NCBI GenBank assembly: GCA_944548615.1
Contig: OX155963.1
Location: forward strand, 29,777,659-29,841,658
Reading direction: 5' to 3'
Source: Micropterix aruncella
Taxonomy: Eukaryota > Arthropoda > Insecta > Lepidoptera > Micropterigidae
Length of the DNA stretch: 64,000 bases
Shown: positions 54,098-64,000 of the stretch, piece by piece
Layout: each line of letters starts with the position of its first letter
How positions within the stretch are numbered: position 1 is the first letter of the stretch
Notes under the pieces: generated by a model
Databases searched by the model: none
What the model saw: the letters and a program-made list of their open reading frames with translations, nothing else
Told to the model about the DNA's origin: nothing
Made by a program: the position numbers and the translations under genes

Positions 54098-54842
54098 CTA
54101 GCTGACCCGTGCCCACTTCGTTGGGCGGTAAAACTTTTTACTTGTGATGAAATTATGAGTGTGGTTTGGTTAGTACTGAGTGCTGTGATTTATTTCCTGA
54201 CTGCCAAACGAAGGGTTATATTTTTAATGCATATGTGTGTATGTATTTGCATGCCAATTTGACTATATTACCGTTATTTGTGAGTGTCTTCTTGTGAGTG
54301 TCTTATTTGTGAGTGTCTTATCTCTTTAACCATTTATGCAGTAAAAGTGAAATTATATGCAGTAAAAGGGAAAAGTCTTTTGTTTTAAACACTTGAGACG
54401 ATAAATTGACTTATTTTGAAATGAATTTATAATTGTTGATAATATGACCAATAAACATGACCTAACGATTTAAATTATTTTTTTAATATAAAAAAAACTA
54501 CTTTTTGTGACTTAAATATAAAATTTAGATATATGCTGTAGCTGACTTTTTTGTAGGCATTATCAAGCTGTACAACTTTTCTCTAGAACTTAATCATATA
54601 TCTCTCATCGTTAAGGCAGCGTTAGTTAGAAACGTTTTCGTTCGACCGTTTATCCGACTTACTTTGGAAATCTGACTACCACGGAAAAGTCTTTTAATTT
54701 TTCGGATTAATATATAGCCTATGACACTCACAAATAACGTGAAAATTCTATTGGTAAAAGAATTTTCAAAATCGGTTCAGTAGATCCAGAGATTACTTCC
54801 TACAACCTCACAAACTTTACCTCTTTATAATATTAGTATAGA
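54098..54842 (-). mobile_element. non-autonomous Helitron, copy 3
   Basis: Same termini as copies 1 and 2, between A at 54097 and T at 54843, 745 bp. It has the TTGTGAGTGTCTT triple repeat and the terminal GCCCA/TGGGC hairpin. Substitutions are spread evenly and there are no large indels. Confidence 0.92.
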
Positions 54843-55562
54843 TAACGTTATTTTAGAACTGCAAGACAAAGGGTTGGGGTTGGGAAAGGTGAAGAAAGTG
54901 TAGTTATTAGGATAACTTATACCTTTTCAATAATTCTTTGAAGTTGGAAAGCGTATTATCACTTCTAATATTTAATTAGAGCTGGTTATGTATACGGGGC
55001 TATATTGATAGAGAAAGGGTAAGAGAGAAGCTCAGTGTTATGAAGTGGGATATATAGAATATTGTTCTAACTTGATCGGAGTGGGTGACATGACTTCCGG
55101 TCAAAAATCGATCATTTTATCCTTAAAATTTAAGGCGTAATAAATTTCGTATTATAAATTTTTCAAAATTTACTCAATTTGCACCCCGTACGAAACTCTG
55201 ACTTAAGAATATGCTGATTTCATGACACTGCGATTTTGTATTCTAGAGTAATTTGTATTGGAGATTTGTATGAAGAAATGCCCTTTAACGGACTCGTAAT
55301 ATACCTACTCCTAATACGAATCCGAGAGATGATATCTCCATAGAAAAAGAAATAACGTTTCAAGCAGAGGTATTTTTGTGAAAACAAACCATTTGTCAAC
55401 AACATCCCTCGTTTCATCGCATTTCGACAGGGATTTTGTGAGCTTCCGGATAATATTCACATTTAAGGGATTTTGTTGATATTATTTTAAATCTTCCACG
55501 TGTGGGGTCGCTAGCGCCACGTGAACGGAAATACGTCACTAATGGGCAATCAAGCATCCCTT
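54843..55562. other. non-coding, nothing recognised
   Basis: No supported feature. The small open frames here lack motifs. Confidence 0.4.
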
Positions 55563-56235
55563 CATTAATCATAATCATAAGTTTTTTATTCAAAATAGTA
55601 CGAAATCGTAACTTTTTGACGTCAATAATGCATACAAACATACATAAATGATAAAAAATTAAGATATTGTGACATTATAACAAATTATTGTGATATATAA
55701 TAACGTGATATTAATAATCGAGATAACCATTTTATTTCCAAGGGTCTTTGTCGTCTAGATAATCATTTATTTTATAGTAGCCCTTTGAGTACAGCTTCTT
55801 CTTAATAAATGACTTAAATTGTATCACAGATAAATTTTGCATTTTTACTGGGACTTTATTGTAGAAGCGTATACATTGCCCTTTGAATGATTTTGTGGTT
55901 TTGGAGAGTCGACTTTTATGGTCAGCAAGTTTATTTTTATTTCTAGTATTGACACCATGCCTATCAGAGTTTTTTAAAAACAGTTCTTTATTTGTATGCA
56001 CATACATTAAGTTTTCATAGATGTAATGAGATGCAAGTGTCAAAATATTGATTTCTTTAAATTTTCCGCGTAACGACTGTCTAGCACCCAATTTATAAAT
56101 AGCGCGGATGGCTCGTTTCTGTAGTATAAATATTTTATCAGCGTCAGCAGCATGACCCCACAGCAAGATGCCATACGGCATCAAGCTGTGAAATATTGTA
56201 ATTGTTTTCCAGTAAAATGTTAAGTATTGCATTGT
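55563..56235 (-). mobile_element. LINE C-terminal end (CR1-like), family C
   Basis: The minus frame ending at 55732 reads PYGILLWGHAADADKIFILQ, KRAIRAIYKLGARQSLRGKF, HGVNTRNKNKL, SFKGQCIRFYNKVPVKMQNL and KKLYSKGYYKINDYLDDKD. This is the C-terminal ~160 residues of a CR1/Jockey-type ORF2, open and well preserved. The 3' UTR ends at about 55563 with ATGATTATGATTA, a short-repeat tail. 5'-truncated near 56235; no TSD identified. Confidence 0.88.
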
Positions 56236-58332
56236 GTCATTTTATTCCAATAAAAAAAATGTTTTTACGTGTAAAATAACACAAAACATTATACTTATAG
56301 CATATTCTAGGAAAGTGTACGATAACCGCAAGGTTGGGGCAATACTGTACAAACAACTTTTTTTTTAAATACTCCTTACACATCCGTTCAACTGATAAAA
56401 TTCAAAAGTGTAAAACTAATTTCGAAATAATTGAGTGTACAAAGCTTCAGTTTGAGTAAAGAAATAAATTTATTACAGCCGCTTAAATTTAGAAGTACGG
56501 CAATACGGGGACACCCAACGACGCAACGCCTCCAATTTGGTGTGCACACTTGTTCCGCATATGCAACGTGACATCAGAAGCTTCTATCACTTCTCAGAAG
56601 GTGCACTTGAATTGTGTACAACTGCTGTGTTCTGATTCTGAATATGTTTTCTGATTCTAAAAGTGAGCTTGAGAACGATTTATTCAGTTTGTAATTTTTA
56701 AATGAATAAGTCCGACACCACAAAAACAAAAAAAAGTTATAAAAAGAATATAATAACATTGATTTCATGAGATAAATAGACTAAGAGGAAGGTTTGGAGA
56801 ATACCATATATTAATGCAGAAATTCGAAGAGGATGAATATCGATTCTTTATTTACTTCGGCATGTCTTTTCTTTGCGCATTCGCTGAAATGTGTATCTGA
56901 CGCGTCCCAAACGTAAGTTCTAGAAACACACTGGTTTTACGCGTCTCCACCTTTCCACGCCGATCTGGAGATCGCAGTTCGACGTTGCCTCTTAGAATTA
57001 CCCTGCTCTTTTCGCCCAGGAAATTCAGTAGTGATTGAATTAATGATATTCGAGGCTAGTGGATATAGATACGGTGGTGGGTATAGTTCTTATGGAGGGT
57101 CAATAATGTCAGAAATATTGAACGTTAGGAATATTATTTATCGCGTGTATCCGAAGTTACTTATAGACACATGAGTATGTCTCATAAAATTAAAACCATA
57201 TTAAAAGTGGACAAAAATATACATTTTTAAATATCGATATCGATAAAAAATAGTTCCTCCCTTATTTTTACCTAGAAATTTGAAATTTGGAAATCACTTC
57301 ATTACCAAGTGATTTGGTTTATCACGAGCTGACTTTTTTTATCGGTAAGTAAATATATAATTTCATTACATTAAATATTTATAAATCGATGCAGTCTTGA
57401 GCGCTGCGCGGCGTAGTTGTAGAAATCTACATTACCGGCGAAACCCTTGTAAAAATCCCGTTTAGCTTCCGCTAGCCACAGTTAGATGGCGCTGGCAACT
57501 CGACAAATCGAAATAAATAAAATTGTTTGTGTAATAAAATATTTTCAAGATAATTTTCGATATTTAACACCGTTATCAGAATTATCGTAATAAAATATGA
57601 ATTAGTACGTCGACAGAATTGTTTTTTTCGACATTTAATAGAAACAGCGACATCTAGTGGATTTTTTTCGCACGTTTAAGAATATCGGGACATAATTAAT
57701 TATTTTTCGTGCAACTGCTGTACTGCTGCTGTAAAATACATTGTTGTCGGTGACTTGCCCATCCAATGCGTTTCTTTGACAATGCATTACAGTAATTTAT
57801 GGATTTCGGCAATGTTTCAAGTGCACCTTTATGCGCTTGGCTGACCTTGCTTTGTTAAAACCACGCTATAGGAAGATAATTCAAACATTTTGCTAGCGAT
57901 CATTGTTCGAATAGAAGAGTAAGTGGGTATACTTATCATGAATTCTTCTTCTTCTTCTTCAAGTGGGTATAAATGCATTTTAGGAACCTCTCCTGAATTG
58001 TTTATTTTTTAACGTCACCGGACTATATTCACAACGCAGATTCCGAATCTGCAATAATCTTTTGTCGCTCTCAATAAAAAAGCGAGATATAGGCATTAAA
58101 AATTTGCATACTAAACGTCAACAAATCGGCCATATTGTTTCAGGAGTAGTGTCGGTAAATAGTCGATATATCACGAGTACCTACTCTAATATCGATAACA
58201 ATTCGCGATATTACAAAAATGATGGCATGCTCGTGAAAAAACGTTTTTTTCAATGACTGCGTTTTGTTAACAATAGGTATCCTGAAACAATAGAAAATTT
58301 TTAAATATGGGAATATCATTGCAAGCAAAAAG
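56236..58332. other. long non-coding stretch, nothing recognised
   Basis: A (CTT)n run at 57944-57960 and a short dyad AAATCACTT/AAGTGATTT (57291-57315). No gene or element could be supported. Confidence 0.4.
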
Positions 58333-58366
58333 GTTTTTTCGAATTTCGCGCGAAATTCGAAAAAAC
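58333..58366. repeat. 34-bp perfect palindrome without loop
   Basis: GTTTTTTCGAATTTCGC followed immediately by its exact reverse complement. No element boundary or coding context is seen. Confidence 0.97.
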
Positions 58367-58749
58367 AAAAACTGTTTTTATATCTCAAAAAATAAGAAAC
58401 TAATTAGGCAGTGTTTGATGAAGACAATAGCAATAAAAGAAGAATCCTTATCAAAACAAATTAATCCATTATCTTAGGCGTAAAATATAGATGAAATTAG
58501 TTCTCTGCTGTAACTTTTTAGGTGGTATAATTACAGAAATATCTTGAAATTGACGCGTGCAAGCACCTCGAAACACATAGGTTACAGTGTACAGCGGAAA
58601 GCGGCGCGGGTGGCGAGGAACAAAACTCGTAAGTCTACGAGATAGGTAGCGTGTATCTAAGGTGACGTTTTGCACTATATATCTAAAGTTAACGTCTAAA
58701 AAGGCAAATAAACGCCACCCTACTTAAATTCTTAAATTAACAAATCGAT

Positions 58750-58789
58750 TCGAAACTTTGCGCTAAGCGAAGCCGTGGGCATCAGCTAG
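58750..58789 (+). mobile_element. Helitron-type 3' terminus
   Basis: Ends GCCGTGGGCATCAGCTAG followed by T, preceded by a weak GC-rich dyad. CAGCTAG|T is the 3' end seen in the other Helitrons. The rest of the element is not recognisable. Confidence 0.45.
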
Positions 58790-59399
58790 TATGTTATTCT
58801 TTTGTTGAACTGAACACTTACTTACCTACCTGCAGTAAAAGTTTTAGTCCTGAAGATGCATTCCTTTTTTTCTAGAGCTTTTCAAACCTGGCCGAAAGCC
58901 GTTTAACGTCAACTTTTTCAGGTCAAAATATCTAAAAAGGTGCTGAATGCAAACGAGTGTTTTTTTTACAGAATGTTCTTTTTATTCCTCCAAATGTATG
59001 CAGGCACAAACACTAGCATCGCAATCTGTCAATCATGTGGCAAAACGCTTCCCTTCTTGCATAAGTAGTCATCCGCGGACATCTGCTCCCAAAACGGCCG
59101 AAGAAGCATAATATTATTTCTGAGTCGCGTGACACATTGAGCAAGGAGATGTCAGCGATATGTCGAAGGATCAATAGGCTTCCGTATCGGCGGTAGGTGC
59201 GATGAAAAGGACGTATAAATCCCCCGGTGTTATCGGCCTGTCTTACTGACACGTGGCCAATGCTGCGTGTTGGACAGATGTCTGTCTTGGGCGACTGTCT
59301 TAAATATATCGGAACTTGCATGGGTGGATATATAAGTAGCTATATTACGGTTGGCCTAGATAGCTTGGCTCGGCAGAGGTATCTATTATGACGCATATC
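58790..59399. other. non-coding; 102-codon minus frame of unknown status
   Basis: The frame at 59013-59321 (minus) reads no motif I know, and has no flanking signals. I would not call it a gene. Confidence 0.35.
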
Positions 59400-59515
59400 A
59401 GCGTTGATGCGAATATCAACATCAGCATCAGCATCGGCGGATTATCAGCATTGGTTTCAATATCAGCATCTGCATCAGCATTCGCATTAATCAATGCTGA
59501 TTTTATTGTTTGCTG
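59400..59515. repeat. ATCAGC hexamer-rich repeat, cluster 1
   Basis: Imperfect tandem ATCAGC/GCATCA units: (CATCAG) several times at 59418-59440, and again on both sides of a diverged centre. A second cluster lies at 59890. Confidence 0.75.
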
Positions 59516-59889
59516 ATATTCTGCTCGTGACATGACCTTGAAGGGCGGAGCTGAGCTCTACCTGTCATCTCCGCCGGCATATGTTTCTTGCGAACCTTTA
59601 TTCAGCAGTGCTGGAATTATATATAAACCTTCTCGTAATCGACTGCAATCTGAAAAGGCAGACCGCTATTGTTTTGAAAATATAACTTACTTTTAATAAT
59701 ATTTTAAGTTGGGTGGCTAACCGCCAATTGTATATTATTTTTGTATGTTAGGTAATGGTACTTTACCTATTCAAAATATAAGTACATTGTTTTTAATAAT
59801 TAAAAGTTACAGAAATATTATAACTTACTTTTCATTAAAATAATCAATTTTAATTACAATTTCATAGATGGATATATTTTATTTAGGTA
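59516..59889. other. AT-rich spacer between hexamer clusters
   Basis: Nothing recognised. A 10-bp phrase ATTTCATTAAAA-like recurs near 59830 and 59890. Confidence 0.3.
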
Positions 59890-59995
59890 TTTCATTAAAA
59901 TCAGCATCAACATCAGCTGATATTTATATAAAAAAAAATGCATCAGCATCAGCATCCGCTGATATCAAAAAACCTGAATCAGCAACAACCCTGAT
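59890..59995. repeat. ATCAGC hexamer-rich repeat, cluster 2
   Basis: ATCAGCATCAACATCAGCTG, then GCATCAGCATCAGCATCCGC, then GAATCAGCAACAACCC. Same motif and strand as cluster 1. Confidence 0.75.
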
Positions 59996-60594
59996 GCATA
60001 TCTGCAAATTGTTAAACTGATTGTTTTACACTGAAGTGGGAAGAACATATTAAAAATACATATTAATACCTATATTAAGGTTAATAATAATCGCCGTACC
60101 AAAATATTTGGTAAGAATTATATATTTCACATTCGCCGGGGGGGGGGGGGGAGGTAGTTGGAATTTAACCCCTCGAAATCCTGCGTATTTTTGTTTCATT
60201 ATATGGGCAAATTCAAATTTGGTGGGTAACGCGCCGCTTATTTTAATGAATGTCTCCCCCCGAAACTGAAGTCTGGATACGTGCCTGCCTATTGCTATTA
60301 ATAATTTTGATATGAAAGTTACGTGAAGCAGCTTTAACTTTTCCACCGTAACAACAAAAATACTGATTATTAATACTGATTACGTCGTCATAATACTGTC
60401 TTCTACTCCTACTCTTCCTGTGTCCATGGGGCAAGACCAGAAGATCTCCCAGCAAATATGCTAAACTCGCCTTATATCATTATCGCCAAATATCATTCAA
60501 AACTCTCATATCAAAATGTACTACTTTCACAACTAAGAATAGTCGTATCTAATTTGTTTCGATTCTTTATTTTTTATTGTTAAATCAAAATGGA
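59996..60594. other. non-coding; G-run at 60139-60151
   Basis: A run of 12-13 G is followed by GAGGTAG. No coding motif is seen. Confidence 0.4.
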
Positions 60595-60675
60595 CCGGTT
60601 TGTTGTCATATGAAAATCTTACAGCCAACCCTACTATGACCTGTTTATATGCATGTGTGCGTGTATGACCTGTTT
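60595..60675 (-). repeat. SINE 3'-tail fragment
   Basis: The minus strand contains GGTTGGCTGTAAGATTTTC and ATATGACAACAAACC, matching the SINE tail at 22073 (reverse) and the ends of SINE copies 1 and 3. It directly precedes the truncated start of a plus-strand LINE, as at 22 kb. Confidence 0.5.
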
Positions 60676-61462
60676 ATATGCTTGATTATAATCTGTTAAC
60701 GCTGAACGTGGATAAAACTAAGCTTGTAGCCTTCAGCATAGATGCTCGTCAGCAACCTCCACAAAATTATAACCTAGTCCTACACGAATGCGACAGTCTC
60801 GATTGTAACTGTGCACAAATTGAGCGTGTACCTTTTGTAAAGTACCTAGGTGTTTATTTCGATAAACATCTCCGGTGGCAAATACACATCGAAAAGGTCG
60901 CCGAAAACGTCCGTAAACTAATATATATTTTCAGGAGTATCAGAAATGTTCTTGATATAAAAACTCTGGGATCCATATATTGTGCTTTGGGACAGTCATT
61001 GATGATGTATGGCAATATCGGTTGGGGCGGTGCGGCTTAACTGCACTTAGACCCACTAATAAAAGCTCAAAAAGCGGTAGTGAGAGTTATAAACAGAAAA
61101 CCGTATCGCTACCCATCCGATTTACTTTTCAATGACTTCCAGATACTTGATATCAGACAGCTTTACATAAAATCAATTGTCACTTATTTTCACCACGACA
61201 CAGATCGGCATTCCAGCCGAGATCACAGACACGACACAAGAAAATAGCAATCCCAGAAGCAAATTCGGACGAACACAAGGTTTGCCCAGAGACATTATTT
61301 GTTTCTGGCCCCTCAGATGTATGATGCATTCCTTGCGACACTCACCGACGGGCAGAAGCTGAGAACCAGTACCGCTTTCAAAGCTGAGGTCACAAAATGG
61401 TTACGTGCAAAAAGTAGAGGCGAATGCGAAAGGCAGCTCATGAAAAAAAAAAAAAAAATATA
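60676..61462 (+). mobile_element. 5'-truncated Jockey-like LINE with poly-A tail
   Basis: The frame from about 60678 reads LNVDKTKLVAFSIDARQQPP, RVPFVKYLGVYFDKHLRWQI, RSIRNVLDIKTLGSIYCALG and SLMMYGNIGWGGAA, then an in-frame stop at 61038-61040, then PLIKAQKAVVRVINRKPYRY and, after a frameshift, ALRLTDGQKLR-like residues. This is the region after the catalytic core of a Jockey-group ORF2 (N--KT-------------------VKYLG---D--L-W--H). It ends in about 16 A at 61443-61460. No TSD was found. Confidence 0.85.
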
Positions 61463-61563
61463 AAACAATAAAGAAAAGTTTTGGCAATTATTATTTTTTG
61501 TTTATTTTTATATTATTATATAAATATATATATAAAGTATATATTGAAATAGGTAGATACATT

Positions 61564-61767
<204 letters not shown>

Positions 61768-62382
61768 TAGCAAGGATACCAGCATCGTCATTTTGCCGGC
61801 TGATAAAGGTTCCACTACTGTCATACTTAACAAAACTGACTATGTTACTGAAGGCTTGAGACAACTTAGAGATGAAACTTTCTATAAAAAACTATCTAGA
61901 GATCCAAACAAAAATTTTGCAGTGAAAATAAAAAAATATATTGAACAAAATAAATCAAATGAAAAATTATCAGACGAAGATGTTAAAACTTTAATTCCTG
62001 ATCCACAGGAGTTGGATCAGAACTCCAAATTTTTACCTATTACCTAAAATTCACAAGCCTAATAATCCTGGACGACCAATAGTCGCAAGCTTTAACTCTC
62101 CGACAGAAAGAATTTCGGCTTTTGTAGATTATTTTTTACAACCTTTTGTGAAAAATCTAAATTCTCATATCAAAGACAGCTATCATTTTATTGATATTTT
62201 AAAGAATACTGTAATTCCAAAGTCAGACGACCTATTATTTGTTACTATTGACGCCATATCCCTGTATACCAATATTCCTCATAATTTAGGATTGGAAGCC
62301 ATTTCTTATTTTCTTGATGAGAGACCTCATCCTCAAATACCTTCTACGGATTTTCTTTGCAAATTAGCCGAGTTTGTCTTAA

Positions 62383-62623
62383 CCCCTCAAATGAATGGCG
62401 ATTAGCTCGGGTTGCCTACGGCAAAATGTATATAAATTTATATTTACATTTACATTTACATTTACATAGAGCGGGGTTTACTATAGAGCTATAGCATTAC
62501 TATAGAGCGGATTACTATAAAGCGGCGCACATTTACATTTATATTTACATTTATATAAATTTATATACATTTTGTATACATTTTGCCAAGGCATCCCTTA
62601 AGGGACGCCTCACATTTGAGGGG
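62383..62623. mobile_element. piggyBac-type MITE with TTAA target duplication
   Basis: TIRs CCCCTCAAATG (62383-62393) and CATTTGAGGGG (62613-62623) are flanked by TTAA at 62379-62382 and 62624-62627. The 241-bp interior has (TTTACA)n-type repeats and a TATAGAGCGG motif used twice. C-rich TIRs and TTAA are the piggyBac pattern. Removing the element plus one TTAA (245 bp) joins the codons on either side in one frame. Confidence 0.95.
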
Positions 62624-63035
62624 TTAACGTGTAATGCTTTCTCCTTTGAAGATGAATTTTATCTTCAAATTAAAGGGACTGCTATGGGCACGCGAATGGC
62701 TCCTTCGTATGCCAACCTTTTCATGGGATTATTCGAGCAAAATTTTCTTCAAACGCAAAATTTAAAACCCATATTATGGTATAGATTTATTGACGACATA
62801 GTAATGATTTGGCCACACGGACATACTACTCTAACAACCTTTCTTGACGACCTAAATAATTTTGGCCCTTTGAATTTCACTCATACCATTTCTAAATCAC
62901 AAATTACTTTCTTAGATGTTGATTTAACAATTTCCGAAGGTAAAATTAAAACCGCGATTCATATAAAACCTACAAATAAAGAACAGTATTTACACTTTGA
63001 TAGCTGTCATCCATTTCACACCAAGAGATCCATTC

Positions 63036-63131
63036 CCTATTCAATGTCCATTCGCGGACACCGTTTAGTTAACAACAAAGAAACCTATTCAATGTCCATT
63101 CGCGGACACCGTTTAGTTAACAACAAAGAAA
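63036..63131 (+). repeat. 48-bp in-frame tandem duplication
   Basis: Two identical units (63036-63083 and 63084-63131), each encoding 16 residues including SMSIRGHRLVNNK. Perfect identity indicates a recent slippage or unequal exchange. Confidence 0.97.
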
Positions 63132-63907
63132 ATTTAGATAAATATCTCAATAATCTAAAGCAATCTCTTCTTGAAAGAAAATACCCTGCTCCTCTATTGG
63201 ATAAACATATTCTAAACTCTGAAGTAAAATATATACCAAAACCTAAAATTTCTTCAAATAAAAATAATAATAATAATAAAATCTTTCTTAGCACCACTTA
63301 TTTTCCTGGTGCTGAGAAACTGCGAGATATATTATCTGATTTATTCCCCATCATTTCTAATGATGCATCCACTAAGGATCTCTTAGATTCACCGCCAATT
63401 TTATCTTTCCGCAGACCACCTAATATTAGATCAATATTAAACTAAACAAAAAATAATCAAAATTTCTCTATTGGTAATAATACTTTTGGGCCTCAACCTT
63501 GTGGTCGTCCACGTTGTAAAACTTGTCCTCTGTTAGATCTAAGTCCTTTTTTTACCAGTCCAAATACTACTAATAGTTACAGGGTTCCCTTTCATTGCAG
63601 TTGTATTTCAAAAAATATAGTATATCAACTTCTGTGCAGGACTTGTGATGCCTTTTATATCGGTGAAACAACAACACCACTTAATATTAGACTAAATAAT
63701 CATAGGGCTAGTGTAGGAAATGAAAGCCAACTCCCAATATCTTTGCATGCCAGGGCGCATAATTTATCTTTTGATCAATGTTTTAAAGTTAAAATAATAA
63801 AATGCCTTGGGGATAATGCAAAAGAAAGGGACGTCAAATCTTGGGAATTGGCTTATATTTATATTTTAGGCGCTTGCAAAGGTTCCGGTCTCAATAGGCA
63901 AAATTAA

Positions 63908-64000
63908 TAAGGTTTATCCAATTATCATAATCATCAAATGCTTTTTCTTTTAATTTATAATCATTCATTTTAAAATAACGTTTTGCACGGTTGGTTATGG
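63908..64000. other. presumed Penelope-like 3' UTR or flank
   Basis: AT-rich, nothing further recognisable before the window ends. Confidence 0.4.

Noticed and set aside
59013..59321. 102-codon open frame on the minus strand
   Set aside because: No motif that I recognise and no supporting start, splice or neighbouring signal; length is within chance for this composition.

Overview
The window reads as AT-rich, gene-poor insect DNA, most probably lepidopteran. The reasons are the class of repeats present: Helitrons whose 3' ends read as a short hairpin followed by GGGTCAGCTAG, tRNA-derived SINEs, CR1/Jockey-like and RTE-like LINE ends, mariner-type transposons and a GIY-YIG Penelope-like element. 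I found no intact host protein-coding gene, no functional rRNA or tRNA gene and no CRISPR array. The only candidate host feature is a CpG-rich block at about 9.9-10.4 kb that could be a promoter with a non-coding first exon. The species assignment is inference.

Layout: 0.3-1.7 kb, a decayed mariner (minus strand) carrying a 553-bp hAT element with a perfect 8-bp target-site duplication (TSD). 2.7-5.5 kb, two copies of an unclassified ~630-bp repeat (called RepA here) around a PIF/Harbinger-like remnant interrupted by a foldback element. 6.6-13.9 kb, a SINE, a CpG-rich block and unclassified repeats. 13.9-15.1, 27.2-28.3 and 50.1-50.4 kb, three minus-strand copies of one LINE family. 15.6-16.3 and 31.3-32.0 kb, old tandem duplications. 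19.0-20.6 kb, a 5'-truncated RTE-like end with a 13-bp TSD and then a Helitron. 22.1-24.2 kb, LINE and SINE ends. 24.5-26.7 kb, a RepA copy split by a 1.32-kb mariner, followed by a 5S-rRNA-like sequence. 32.3-33.3 and 40.6-42.4 kb, two copies of an RTE-like reverse transcriptase element; the second contains two later LINE insertions, each with a 10-bp TSD. 36.8-37.5 and 54.1-54.8 kb, further Helitrons. 46.0-46.3 kb, a 5S-headed SINE. 48.5-50.0 kb, a DD41D (rosa-like) transposon with clear terminal inverted repeats (TIRs). 50.9-52.0 kb, two RepA copies in opposite orientation. 52.7-53.1 kb, a long-hairpin MITE with TTAA TSD. 60.6-63.9 kb, a Jockey-like end, a long AT microsatellite and a Penelope-like element whose reverse transcriptase is split by a piggyBac-type MITE with TTAA TSD.

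Nothing here forms a working pathway. The useful content is a readable order of insertions, since at least six elements are nested inside others with TSDs or restored reading frames. Two observations stand out: a series of perfect short palindromes, two of them demonstrably gained within individual repeat copies, and a possible SINE family with a 5S-rRNA-derived head. All family names come from protein and terminus motifs recognised by eye; no database search was possible.
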